A DNA stretch of 64,000 nucleotides from Halomonas sp. UBA3074 (GCF_002366715.1 NZ_DFBS01000022.1:300298-364297); one strand, 5' to 3'; counted from the stretch's first letter, positions 53,631 to 62,237 are shown. The notes: generated from the letters alone by a model not told the origin. Translations and numbers: made by a program.

Positions 53631-53961
53631 GCTTCGATCGGGCGACGCACGTGATAGGTCAGAAGGTAACAGCTTATCGGTGGCTGTATTCTAGGCATTA
53701 AGCACGGATGAGAATCCCCTTTGGACTATTGCTCTGCCTTGTACGACTTCATTGGCTGCTCTGCAGTAGGACGGGGAGGAGGATTTGGTAAGGCATGAGC
53801 GCTAGATACTCGCTTATAGATGGCTACTTAAGATGCTTCCTTCAAGGCCTTTTTCAAGGCCTCCTTTCTTCCGTGCTTGCAGAGCCGCCAGAACTTCTTT
53901 ATCGATAGAGGCTTTCGCAAGCCTGTATTCGTCGATCCTTAAAGCCCCTCAGGAGGCCCCC
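53631..53961 (+). other. Intergenic leader before the P-loop ATPase gene
   Basis: About 330 bases without a convincing gene. It contains the direct repeat TTCAAGGCC at 53841 and 53854, and a small hairpin AGGCTT-TCGC-AAGCCT near 53910, then the strong AGGAGG site at 53951. The frame of the next gene is open back to 53833 but the added 43 residues look non-coding. Confidence 0.55.
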
Positions 53962-55602
53962 ATGAACCAAGACCTCTATCCTTACCCCGGCCTCAACGGT
54001 TGCCCCGTAACTGACCACGCCATGCCAGGGACAGGGTGGCAGCCGGGGCATGAATCCACGGGACAGGCTCTGGCTCCTCCCATGCCGTTGCAGAACCGGA
54101 ATGGTGCTTTACGCCGCAGCCGTAAAGACCGAAACGTGGGAGAGATTTGTCAGCTATTGCGTAGCCACTTCATCAAGGGTGTGACGGAACTTGGAGCCCA
54201 GCTATTGATTTATAGGCCGACTGCAATGGCGGGTCCCTTGGAGGTCGACGGCTACATCGACAAGATCCAAAGTCTAGTTTTCAACCAGTCTGGCCTATCC
54301 GTGACGCGAGCGGAAGTCGAGCATGCACTCGCTGTCCTACGGGGTGATGATTCGTTGACGGTAGAGATCAATGTGAGCGTGGGTCTCACCGTAATGTCAT
54401 GGTCTGGCATACTCTATATGAAGACGTCTGATGGGATATTGGAATTTGATGCTCGTGGAAGTTATAAGCTGCCTCAGTACATTGATGCACCTATTGGCTT
54501 CTTGCGCTTGGAGAATGGCCGCCCCGCAACGTTTCCTCCTTATTACGGCAGTATCAATCATGAACCGCTGGAGGACTTGCTTGCGGCGCTTAATGTCCCC
54601 GAAAATGTCCGGTTGCTTCTCGTTGCCTGGATGCTTGCCACGCTGTTGCCGAATGCACAGAATGTTCTTCTGGAGATCGTGGGCGGACGCTATACCGGGA
54701 AGAGCACCTTGCAGCAGGCGCTGAAGCACCTGCTTGATCCCAGTATCGAGCCACTAACTGTCGACATTCATTCTCAACCGAAGGCCTTGTTTGATCAGGC
54801 CAAGCGCGATTTTATTCTGAGCTTAGACAGTGTGGAACGGCTACCTGGCAAGATGCAGCGTGGGCTGCTGGAGCTGCTACAGGGCAAGCTAACGGAGATT
54901 TCCCCGGGCAGGCGCTCAGCCAGCACCCAAGTGAGAATTGAACACCCCATCGTGCTCAACAGCCTGGCGAGTCTCGTCTCTGAGCCCGAACTGGCCGACC
55001 GGAGCATTCTGGTTAGGTTGCCCCCCATAGAGGCTTTCAAAGATCGGTATCTCGAGGAGTTAACGAAAATAAATAGGTTGCACGATGGATTTGGCAGTCT
55101 TGTCACCTTACTCAGTCAGATTGCGCCTCGTTGGCAGCACATCAGTATCGTGGCTTGTCCGCCAGGGCTGATGGATTTTTATCGCATCGGTGTGGCAGCC
55201 GCCGAGGCGATGGGCTTGGGACCGGAAGCGTTCGATGAGCAGATGAAAGCTTGTATGGAGCAGCGCTATGAACTTGAGCTTCATGAGTATCCTATCGTGG
55301 AGGCCGTACAATCCTTGCTCGAGGCCTCCGGGCAAGACAATCTTGAGATGCCTGCAGGTAAGCTACTTGAAGCTCTGGAAGGTCATAGGCCTGAAAGGGC
55401 GCAGGAGCACAACTGGCCGCGTAGCCCCCGGCAGTTAGGCCCTAAGCTGGAAGAGAGTAAGGCCTTGATGAAGGCGAACGGGGTGACCGTAGAGTCAGCG
55501 GGTCGCAAGGGTAAGGAAAGCGTGTATCACTGGAAAATTAACAAATGCAGCCCTCAACTCTATTACAGGAAATGGGACCTCAGAAGGGATAGCGCGATCT
55601 AG
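53962..55602 (+). CDS. P-loop ATPase, probable element-encoded helicase/primase-like protein
   Basis: A 546-residue protein. The N-terminal 50 residues are Pro/Gly-rich (DLYPYPGLNGCPVTDH). A mixed domain follows, then a AAA+/SF3-like ATPase at about 235-400: Walker A GGRYTGKSTLQQALKHLL, Walker B DFILSLDSVERLPG, sensor IVLNSLASL, and an arginine-finger-like LADRSILVRLPPI. The C-terminus (about 470-540) is a basic winged-helix-like segment. This layout resembles D5/primase-helicase and YfjI/DUF3987-type proteins of satellite elements, but no primase catalytic motif is seen, so the role (replication helicase or loader) is inferred. AGGAGG lies five bases before ATG 53962. Confidence 0.78.
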   Translation: MNQDLYPYPGLNGCPVTDHAMPGTGWQPGHESTGQALAPPMPLQNRNGALRRSRKDRNVGEICQLLRSHFIKGVTELGAQLLIYRPTAMAGPLEVDGYIDKIQSLVFNQSGLSVTRAEVEHALAVLRGDDSLTVEINVSVGLTVMSWSGILYMKTSDGILEFDARGSYKLPQYIDAPIGFLRLENGRPATFPPYYGSINHEPLEDLLAALNVPENVRLLLVAWMLATLLPNAQNVLLEIVGGRYTGKSTLQQALKHLLDPSIEPLTVDIHSQPKALFDQAKRDFILSLDSVERLPGKMQRGLLELLQGKLTEISPGRRSASTQVRIEHPIVLNSLASLVSEPELADRSILVRLPPIEAFKDRYLEELTKINRLHDGFGSLVTLLSQIAPRWQHISIVACPPGLMDFYRIGVAAAEAMGLGPEAFDEQMKACMEQRYELELHEYPIVEAVQSLLEASGQDNLEMPAGKLLEALEGHRPERAQEHNWPRSPRQLGPKLEESKALMKANGVTVESAGRKGKESVYHWKINKCSPQLYYRKWDLRRDSAI

Positions 55603-55984
55603 TAAGGCAGGATGTCAGGATATTGTTATGTGCTTTTTTGATTATTATGCAGGAAAGCGCGGGTTTTTTGTCATTAAAACTCTTGTAATATCCTGCTTTG
55701 TTTCGAAAGTAACACGAGCATTATGAGGCTGGCCCGCTGTGAGGTATCGAAACGTGCTTTTCTACCGCCCGTTGGAGCCGCCTCTGGCCAAGCCCAGTGG
55801 ACGCATTAAGCGCGCTCAGGACTGCCGTATTGATGCACGAAAAGTGGCCTTTTCGCGGAACGGGAAAAACATGACCTCTTCTGGCTATTGGCCAGAATGT
55901 GAGTTGCAATGATGTTATCGGTGCAGAACGCCGATAACAGAATTGGTGTCGTTGTCAGGGACATGGCCGTTATGGCAAAGCGGT
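55603..55984. other. Non-coding stretch with two inverted repeats
   Basis: No credible gene. TTCTGG...CCAGAA (55879-55897) and a 9-bp dyad TGTTATCGG / CCGATAACA (55913-55939, 9-base spacer) lie close together, next to the decayed YfjJ-type copy. They may be old element ends or regulatory sites. Confidence 0.5.
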
Positions 55985-56270
55985 ACTTGGCTGGTTTGGA
56001 AAGTGCGGCCTGTCACTAGCCTGGCCGCGTACTCATCGAGCTTGATCGGGTAGCGGGCGATGTGGTCCCGCCTCTATCGCTTTTTCAAAGTGGTGGTAGT
56101 TGATGCTGCCTGAGGCGCTGTAGTAGCTAAGCCCCGCGATGAGATTGCGGGTTGGGTAATGTCTTGGCTCCGTTACATGTTGCCGCTGGTATATGGTACG
56201 TGGCGGGCAGGAGGCAACGAAGAAAGAATATTCTGTAGCCCTTTCAAGATAATGGCAGGAAAAGCCCGCC
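55985..56270 (-). pseudogene. Decayed copy of the YfjJ/Gp2-type protein gene (C-terminal part)
   Basis: Nucleotides 55985-56060 align by eye with 58825-58900, including GCGTACTCATCG and GGCTGGTNTGGAA. In translation the remnant gives LDEYAARLVTGRTFQTSQV, matching KPDEYASMAVLGRRTFQTSHV of the intact protein, and further upstream in another frame YYSASGSINYHHFEKA, matching YYNALGEVTYYDAGKR. At least one frameshift separates the two parts, and no start remains. It is a degraded second copy, not a working gene. Confidence 0.8.
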
Positions 56271-56446
56271 AATGAAGGACCATTGATTTAGCCCGGACTT
56301 GGATCGAAGACGTGGACGTTCTGGCCGAATCGCTCGCACAAGGTTCGTCTGTGAGGCGAATTATACTGAAATAAAAAGGTAGCGAACCTAAAGAATTAAC
56401 CTGACCGTGCCGATATAAGCGATACATCATCTTATAGAGAGAACAA

Positions 56447-57640
56447 ATGAAAGCTATTAGATTCGCTTTTTTATTGCCATTTACGGTCGTGGTTTTGCTG
56501 TTGTCTGGATGCGGCCAGGAGGAAATATCCTACAGGCAACTAGAGTCTTATAATGGCTTGTCTTATAAATACCAAGAAACAGAGCCTTTTTCGGGCGTGG
56601 TTACAGATTACCCCATGAATTTTCTTGGTGTTATGACGGTTGGCTCTTGCCGACTAGAAATGGAGAAAGGCGTGCCGAGCGGGTCTTTCGAATGCAGTAA
56701 CACTGCCGGGGCAAGAGTGGCTGCCGGCCATACCCTGGCCGGTAAGTTAGATGGCGTCCTGAAAGTATGGAACCCAAGTAATGATCAGCTTATTTCTCAG
56801 TCAGAATTTCATAATGGACATAAAAATGGGGAATTCACCGAATATAACCCAGCAAATGGCCAGTTGGTCAAGCAGGTTGATTATGTAAATGACCAGATTG
56901 CCGGCGAATATAAAGAATGGCTCCCTAATGGCGACCTGCTGACGGATCTGGTATTTGAAAACGGCTTACAATCAGGTTTTCAGGGTAGCTATGATTATGG
57001 TCATGTTCATCTTTTGACTCACTATCAAAATGGCCAAAGACACGGTGAATATATTAACTATAATCCCGATGGTTCCTTTAATACCATTACAAATTATGAT
57101 AACGGGCGCCAACATGGGGATGTGGTTAAATATAACGAGCTTGGCGAGCCTTATGTGAGCGCAAAGTATGTCAATGGTGAAAAAACGTATGAGCATGATA
57201 TTGATTACAACTCAGACGGGAGTGTGTACAGGCAGGTGACTCGCGTTCTAGTGGGAGAGCCCGATCCATCTGATTATTATCCAGACTTTGTTAAAGATGG
57301 TGTCGAGGAGCGCTTTTACAGTAACGGGGATCTTGAATTCAGGGTGAATTGGGACAAAGGTGTCCTTCTTGATGCCGTAAGAATTATAAAATCCTACCCT
57401 GATAGAGAGTTTTTAACCGAAGTCAAGGGTGTGGCAAAGGGTGGTGGTCATATCTATAAAGACGGTCCTGAAAAACATTATTTCAGTTCTGGAATTGATT
57501 ATTACGCCATGATTGACTGGTCAGCAGGGGATATGGTGAGTTGCGAGCTCTACCGAGACGGCCAAAAACTAGACGAGAGATGTAATGAGTCTAGAACCAA
57601 TATCGACGGTAATTTCTACCCTGACGGGTATCGAAACTAA
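56447..57640 (+). CDS. Lipoprotein with MORN-type repeats (YwqK-like)
   Basis: A 397-residue protein with a lipoprotein signal (lipobox LSGC, Cys at about residue 22). From about residue 95 to 240 it has at least six repeats of about 22-24 residues around the pattern NGxxxGxxxxYxPxG: SEFHNGHKNGEFTEYNPANG, DYVNDQIAGEYKEWLPNG, HYQNGQRHGEYINYNPDG and NYDNGRQHGDVVKYNELG. This is the MORN-variant repeat of the YwqK group, some members of which are described as antitoxins. The C-terminal 150 residues carry four cysteines. The gene is visibly AT-richer than its neighbours. Two bases separate it from the next secreted protein gene. Confidence 0.8.
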   Translation: MKAIRFAFLLPFTVVVLLLSGCGQEEISYRQLESYNGLSYKYQETEPFSGVVTDYPMNFLGVMTVGSCRLEMEKGVPSGSFECSNTAGARVAAGHTLAGKLDGVLKVWNPSNDQLISQSEFHNGHKNGEFTEYNPANGQLVKQVDYVNDQIAGEYKEWLPNGDLLTDLVFENGLQSGFQGSYDYGHVHLLTHYQNGQRHGEYINYNPDGSFNTITNYDNGRQHGDVVKYNELGEPYVSAKYVNGEKTYEHDIDYNSDGSVYRQVTRVLVGEPDPSDYYPDFVKDGVEERFYSNGDLEFRVNWDKGVLLDAVRIIKSYPDREFLTEVKGVAKGGGHIYKDGPEKHYFSSGIDYYAMIDWSAGDMVSCELYRDGQKLDERCNESRTNIDGNFYPDGYRN

Positions 57641-57642
57641 TC

Positions 57643-58089
57643 ATGCTTAGATTTGAATTTTTGCTCACTTTTACCCTGCTAGTGGTATCCACCACTGTGG
57701 CCGCGGCATCGCTGTCATGGTCGGAAGGTTATGGCATGGGCGTTGTTGAATATTCGGTTACGGACTCAACCAATAACCAGCTTGCAATTGCATGCCCTAT
57801 TGAAGACGGCTATGTATCGGCTTTAGTCAAAATAGATGGAGAGTACTTCAGCTCAGAAGACTTGCCTGGCTTTGATGTCGTTGTTGATGGTGAGCTCTAT
57901 CAGAACCCGTTTTATACTGATTGTCGTGTGTGCGGCGATATATTCAGAAGCTTTTGGCCCAAGTTTAGAGAGGCCGGTGAGATCAATGTTGTCCTCGGTA
58001 ACGCGTCCCACCGATTTACTGTAAAAAATTTGGATAATACGCTGCCCGAACTAAACGAACCTGATAATCCGTGCCGGTCTTCATGGTGA
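57643..58089 (+). CDS. Secreted small cysteine-containing protein of unknown function
   Basis: A 148-residue product with a Sec signal (LLTFTLLVVSTTVAAA), then a compact domain: SWSEGYGMGVVEYSVTD, LAIACPIEDGYVSALVKIDG, TDCRVCGDIFRSFWP and a closing PDNPCRSSW. Four cysteines could form two disulfides in the periplasm. I do not recognise the family. It follows the MORN lipoprotein after two bases and shares its AT-rich composition, so the two probably form one transferred operon and may interact. An immunity or exclusion role is conceivable only by analogy. Confidence 0.78.
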   Translation: MLRFEFLLTFTLLVVSTTVAAASLSWSEGYGMGVVEYSVTDSTNNQLAIACPIEDGYVSALVKIDGEYFSSEDLPGFDVVVDGELYQNPFYTDCRVCGDIFRSFWPKFREAGEINVVLGNASHRFTVKNLDNTLPELNEPDNPCRSSW

Positions 58090-58141
58090 TTTGAACCCTC
58101 TAAAGGATCGGTGGATGCCGGTCCTGTTAATAACGCAGTAG

Positions 58142-58597
58142 TCATAGTGGGCCGGGGCCTCTTACAGCTAGGTACTGCTCCAACAAGGCTTTTCCAGGCC
58201 CAGTGGGAAGGCGTCGCCCTTGCTCCCATTCCTGCCAAGTGCGTGGGTTGATACCCAACTGCTTGGCAAAGGCGCGCTGGGTCAGGCGCAGTTGGTAACG
58301 CAGTTCGCATGCGGCGCTCACTAGCTCCCTAGTAGACTTATAAGCTTGGGAGGTAGCCCTCTGGGCAGCTAGCTTATGTGTTTGCTGAGATGCATCTCCT
58401 GATACCTGCCCCTTTGTGACCGGTACTGGGTACAGAGTACTATGTGGTTGCTGAACCGCTTGGGTCGTAGCTGGGAATGGATAAGTCCTGTAAGTAGGCT
58501 CGATAAGTTCAGTCTGTCCTGCTTGGCTTTCAGTAGCCTTTTCGGGGTGCTGCTCGAGGTACCGGTGTCTCCATCTATCGCTGTAAGATTCGCTCAT
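58142..58597 (-). CDS. XRE-like helix-turn-helix regulator
   Basis: The 151-residue protein has a Gln/Thr/Pro-rich N-terminal half without structure and a C-terminal HTH (about 90-145): ELRYQLRLTQRAFAKQLGIN, PRTWQEWEQGRRLPTGPGKALL. This is the form of short antitoxin- or NadS/HigA-like DNA-binding domains, but no toxin partner lies next to it. GGAG lies 10 bases before ATG 58597. It is downstream of the YfjJ/Gp2-type gene on the same strand. Confidence 0.78.
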   Translation of the reverse strand: MSESYSDRWRHRYLEQHPEKATESQAGQTELIEPTYRTYPFPATTQAVQQPHSTLYPVPVTKGQVSGDASQQTHKLAAQRATSQAYKSTRELVSAACELRYQLRLTQRAFAKQLGINPRTWQEWEQGRRLPTGPGKALLEQYLAVRGPGPL

Positions 58598-58668
58598 GGC
58601 ATTTACTCTCCAATCTGTTTATTAGTCGGTCCGGCAATGCTGTCATAACATAGGCACGGGCGAAGGAA

Positions 58669-58686
58669 CCCCCAGTTTTCTGGGGG
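58669..58686. other. Hairpin between the HTH and YfjJ-type genes
   Basis: CCCCCAG-TTTT-CTGGGGG, a perfect 7-bp stem with 4-base loop but no adjacent T run on either strand. It may be an operator or transcript-processing hairpin. Confidence 0.5.
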
Positions 58687-58753
58687 CAGTGACGTAGTGG
58701 ATCCGTCGCTGACGGAGCATTAAGTGAATAAGAACGAAACCAGGAATGGCGCC

Positions 58754-59878
58754 TCAGAAGACTGACTGGCGCTGCCTCGGTCGGCCTGGACGTGGGCCTT
58801 CAGGTTTACGACGCACATGGCTGGTCTGGAAGGTGCGTCGTCCCAGCACTGCCATCGAGGCGTACTCATCGGGCTTGGTCAAGTATTGGGCGAGGAGGTC
58901 TAGACCTTGACGTTTGCCAGCATCGTAATACGTTACCTCGCCAAGGGCATTGTAGTAGTAGATATTCTCAGCGTTTCGGTTGCAGTTGTGGTAGTGGCCT
59001 TGGCAGCCAGTGATCTGCTGCGTCCATAATTGGCCAATTTGATGAGCAATCGTTACGTCCTCCCTCACTCGGTTGGCATCGAAGAAGAATAGAAAGTGGT
59101 AATGGAAGCCCTTCTTTGGGCGCCACTCCAGCTTCCAGGTAAAACCCAGCAGGTGAGTAAACAACCCATGACGGTAAAATAGACTACACAACTGCTCACG
59201 ATGATGCCTGACGGTATCGTAATCGATCCCAGGGCCATCAATCTCGCTATAGGCAAGGTCTACGCGCAGGACCAATAGACGGTTATGGTGAGCAAAAAGC
59301 TCGCTGATAAAACGCTTCAGGCTTCTGTAGTTAGCTAGGCTATTGAGATTGTTACGTTTGCATTGTTTGGTAAAGGCCGGCTGCATCAAGCCCTGGTACC
59401 ATGCACCCAGACGGGCGTTTAGCTCCAACACTGTCTGCTCAGCGATTTCGCGTGTCATGGTCGGTTGAGTGTGGAATCCCTCCTCCTGTAGATAAGCGCA
59501 CTCCTTGAAAGCCCACAGGAATTGCTGCACGTAGGGGCTTGGTCGGTATGGCATCGGCTGCTCAGGATCGAAAATGGTTACTAGCACCGTAAAAGCATTC
59601 TGCAACGTATCGAGCAGCGGGTCCGTATTGAGCTGCACTACTTCTTCACTACCGAAGGCCACCGGTTGGATCAGATACTCACTATCTAGAAAGCTAATTT
59701 GCTGGGACAAGTCCCTCAATCGCTTATCAACCTCAATCAAATCAATTAACCAAGCATGAAATGTTGGTGTTAAAATGTCTTGGCCAAAGGCGTTGGTTTC
59801 GAAGTTTAATTCGCCTAGTCCATACAACATTTCCAGCGTGCTGTCTTCTGTCATCATGTCTTGATGGGGATCGTACAT
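58754..59878 (-). CDS. YfjJ/YagK (inovirus Gp2-like) family protein, probable replication initiator
   Basis: A 374-residue protein. The C-terminal two thirds carry the motifs of the YagK/YfjJ/Gp2 family: LLVLRVDLAYS, GFTWKLEWRPKKGFHYHFLFFFD (HxH-like metal motif of rolling-circle enzymes in HYHF), GQLWTQQITGCQGHYHNCN and YYDAGKRQGLDLLAQYLTKPDEYA. In inoviruses Gp2 nicks DNA to start rolling-circle replication; the same role here is inferred. The N-terminal 150 residues are acidic and unassigned. ATG 59878 has GGAG eight bases upstream. A decayed copy lies at 55985-56270. Confidence 0.82.
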   Translation of the reverse strand: MYDPHQDMMTEDSTLEMLYGLGELNFETNAFGQDILTPTFHAWLIDLIEVDKRLRDLSQQISFLDSEYLIQPVAFGSEEVVQLNTDPLLDTLQNAFTVLVTIFDPEQPMPYRPSPYVQQFLWAFKECAYLQEEGFHTQPTMTREIAEQTVLELNARLGAWYQGLMQPAFTKQCKRNNLNSLANYRSLKRFISELFAHHNRLLVLRVDLAYSEIDGPGIDYDTVRHHREQLCSLFYRHGLFTHLLGFTWKLEWRPKKGFHYHFLFFFDANRVREDVTIAHQIGQLWTQQITGCQGHYHNCNRNAENIYYYNALGEVTYYDAGKRQGLDLLAQYLTKPDEYASMAVLGRRTFQTSHVRRKPEGPRPGRPRQRQSVF

Positions 59879-60403
59879 GGGGCTATCTCCGATTCGAAAG
59901 GCTTTCGAGCGTTTCGCTCGTACCATCGCGTCGGTATGTACGAAATTACTTCCTTGCCGCTTTCATGCGTTGCTCCAACGATCCAACGTTTCTTAAGCAA
60001 CTTCTTCGTTGTGCTTCTGTTTGCTTCCCTGCTTTCACCTCCCTTCGCAAGTAGTTACCTCATTCATTGCTATGTATGAGCACTATTTTGGCTAGTAACC
60101 ATCAAATGGCTATTGGTTCCCATAGCCATATCACTCCTTAGTTATCTCGTTATTCATCTAATAACAAAGATACCTAAAATGCTTTGTTATGGAATTAGGC
60201 CTATGCCGAGGACAGAATCCTTCAATTCCCAGTATTAGCTGATTAATACTGTTAATTCGTCCTGTGAGAATTAGCGTTAAGCTACTTTGATTCTGATTCA
60301 TTTGTTATCCCCGAAAACTGATTCAACCAAATTTAAAACCTGTACTACCTCCTTGATAGCAAACCATATTGCTTTCTTCGCTGACTATCTCAAGGAGGTT
60401 TTC
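59879..60403. other. 525-bp non-coding region with three inverted repeats
   Basis: No credible gene. It contains three dyads: ATGGCTAT/ATAGCCAT (60106-60129), ATAACAAAG/CTTTGTTAT (60161-60190) and CAGTATTA/TAATACTG (60230-60251). It lies between the divergent Rep-like gene and the zinc-ribbon gene, is AT-rich in 60060-60400, and ends in a strong AAGGAGGT. It may hold an origin or operators. Confidence 0.6.
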
Positions 60404-60727
60404 ATGTCTGTATATTGTCCTGGCTGCGGTTCGCACCGTGTCATCGCTCGTAATACTGGTCGTAAGGTAGGAGGAACTATCGGCGCAACTGCAGGCACGG
60501 CCAGTGGGGCGGCCGGTGCCATGGCTAGCGCCAAAACCGGTGCATTGATTGGTGCTTGGATGGGCCCAGTAGGGGTCACTGTGGGGAGTCTCGCTGGAGC
60601 TGTTTTCGGTGGTTTGGTTGGAGGTACGGCGGGAGGCGTCACCGGGGCCAAGCTAGGCGAAGAACTGGATACAAAGGTCCTCGATAACTACGCCTGCCAG
60701 TCCTGTGGCCATACGTTCCGCCCCTAG
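60404..60727 (+). CDS. Zinc-ribbon / glycine-zipper membrane protein
   Basis: A 107-residue protein. CPGC at residues 5-8 and CQSC at residues 98-101 look like the two knuckles of one zinc ribbon, and between them lies a glycine-zipper region (about 22-85) made of GTIGATAGTASGAAGA- and GSLAGAVFGGLVGGTAGG-type stretches able to form a helical membrane hairpin. Both ends would then lie on the same side and could bind one metal. AAGGAGGT lies just before ATG 60404. I know no function for this architecture; it is common in predicted mobile-element proteins only in my general impression. Confidence 0.78.
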   Translation: MSVYCPGCGSHRVIARNTGRKVGGTIGATAGTASGAAGAMASAKTGALIGAWMGPVGVTVGSLAGAVFGGLVGGTAGGVTGAKLGEELDTKVLDNYACQSCGHTFRP

Positions 60728-60879
60728 TAATAGCGCCTTCATAGCCTGAGTTTATCGGCTCAGTTTCATTTTTAAGTAACTTGAACCTCATTGAACACTA
60801 CCTGCTCACTGCCCCTAAAGGTAGTGGGCCGCTATGCCGTGCGCGCTCATTAACTTTGAAAACCCTCAAGGAGTTTGTA

Positions 60880-61848
60880 ATGGCTCATCTCGTTGAACAA
60901 ATGGCTTACGTTGGCGATACCCCTTGGCATGGCCTGGGGCAGCAACTTTCTCGTCACCAACCGCTGGAAGTCTGGCAGCAACAGGCTGGTATGAACTGGC
61001 ATATTGAAGAAGCCCCGGTACGCTTTATTGCCGAGGGTGCAAGCCACCTGGGCAGTATTCACTCATTCCCTGAACAAAAGGTGCTTTACCGCTCCGATAC
61101 TAAGGTACCGCTATCGGTGGTGTCCCAACGCTATAAAGTGGTTCAACCTGAAGAAATTCTGGAGTTCTACCGCGATCTTACCGAGTACGCCGGCTATGAG
61201 CTGGAAACCGCTGGGGTACTGAAAGGCGGTCGTAAGTTCTGGGCCTTGGCACGCAGTGGTTTAAGCACCTCGCTTAAAGGCCAGGATGAGGTTAATGACT
61301 ACCTGCTGTTGGCTACCTCCTGTGATGGAACCCTAGCCACGATGGCCACGCCTACTACGGTAAGGGTGGTGTGTAATAACACGCTGCAGATTGCGGTGGA
61401 TGGCACCTCGCAAGCTGTGAAAGTGCCGCATCGCTCGGAGTTTGATCCCCGAGCGGTGAAGAGCCAGCTGGGGATTTCTGTCTCGCAGTGGAATGACTTC
61501 ATGTACCGCATGAAGGCCTTGGCAGAACGCAAGATTGATCATCATGAAGCACAGCACTATTTTCAATCGGTGATTTGTGGGGCTGAGAAGCCGTTAGATG
61601 ATCCCTCTAAGCTACCCAACTACCGGGCCCTGAATAAAGTGCAGAAGCTCTACCACGGAGAAGGCCGAGGTTCGCACTTAATTACCGCCAAAGACACCGC
61701 CTGGGGCCTGCTGAATGCCGTGACCGAGTACGTGGATCACGACAAACGGGCACGCAGCAACGACACCCGCATGGATTCGGCCTGGTTCGGCCAGGGCGCC
61801 CAGCTCAAGCAAGAAGCCCTGGATGCCGCATTAGCGCTAGTGTCTTAA
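60880..61848 (+). CDS. DUF932 (phage/plasmid-like, TIGR03299-type) protein
   Basis: A 322-residue protein with the DUF932 pattern: YVGDTPWHGLGQQL near the start, LYRSDTKVPLSVVSQRYKVVQPEEIL, FWALARSG, TTVRVVCNNTL and HRARS-like residues replaced by KRARSNDTRMDSAWFG at the end. Such proteins (UPF0380, YfjQ/YafZ in E. coli) occur next to recombination genes in plasmids and P4-like elements; their function is unknown. ATG 60880 has AAGGAG seven bases upstream. Confidence 0.85.
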   Translation: MAHLVEQMAYVGDTPWHGLGQQLSRHQPLEVWQQQAGMNWHIEEAPVRFIAEGASHLGSIHSFPEQKVLYRSDTKVPLSVVSQRYKVVQPEEILEFYRDLTEYAGYELETAGVLKGGRKFWALARSGLSTSLKGQDEVNDYLLLATSCDGTLATMATPTTVRVVCNNTLQIAVDGTSQAVKVPHRSEFDPRAVKSQLGISVSQWNDFMYRMKALAERKIDHHEAQHYFQSVICGAEKPLDDPSKLPNYRALNKVQKLYHGEGRGSHLITAKDTAWGLLNAVTEYVDHDKRARSNDTRMDSAWFGQGAQLKQEALDAALALVS

Positions 61849-61927
61849 CTAACCTATCGGTAGGGCGTCGTTCTATCCCTTACTGCGATTTTCCAAACCA
61901 ATGATATTCACCATCTCCCCGGCATAG

Positions 61928-61957
61928 ACGCCCAGTCCCTCAAAGGCTGGGCGTTTT
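61928..61957 (+). terminator. Terminator after the DUF932 gene
   Basis: ACGCCCAG (61928-61935), 11-base loop, CTGGGCGT (61947-61954), then TTT. It sits between the DUF932 gene and the small gene at 61988. Confidence 0.7.
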
Positions 61958-61987
61958 GCTGTGGGGCTTATGCCGCGAGGTACTGCC

Positions 61988-62164
61988 ATGACGTTTATTT
62001 CCCATGCCATTGAAGTTGCTTTAACGCGTCTGACTGAAGAGCTAATAGCTAACCATGCCCACCGCGCTGACACCGTGGTCTGCGCTCAAGGCACGTTTTA
62101 TCGAGCTGAGGTACGGCTAGTGCCTATTAAAGCCAATGAGCTAGCCCAGCATTTAGCGGAGTAA
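61988..62164 (+). CDS. Small hypothetical protein (58 residues)
   Basis: A short frame with GAGG seven bases before ATG 61988: MTFISHAIEVALTRLTEELI, a middle ADTVVCAQGTFYRAEVRL and VPIKANELAQHLAE. It is helical, without signal or membrane segment. No family recognised. It lies between the DUF932 and ERF genes, all on the plus strand, and may be an accessory of the recombination module. Codon pattern is like the neighbours. Confidence 0.6.
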   Translation: MTFISHAIEVALTRLTEELIANHAHRADTVVCAQGTFYRAEVRLVPIKANELAQHLAE

Positions 62165-62237
62165 TGCCGCGAACACTTCATAACGATGCCTGGCTACACG
62201 GCATCACCACCATTTCTTGTTTCAATGGAGGTGCCCC

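Noticed and set aside
55721..55909. 62-residue minus-strand frame in the empty region after the P-loop ATPase gene
   Set aside because: No start signal or family likeness; lies beside the decayed YfjJ-type copy and is probably remnant DNA.
58142..58597. HTH gene as the antitoxin of a type II toxin-antitoxin pair
   Set aside because: No small toxin-like gene lies beside it on either side; treated as a regulator.
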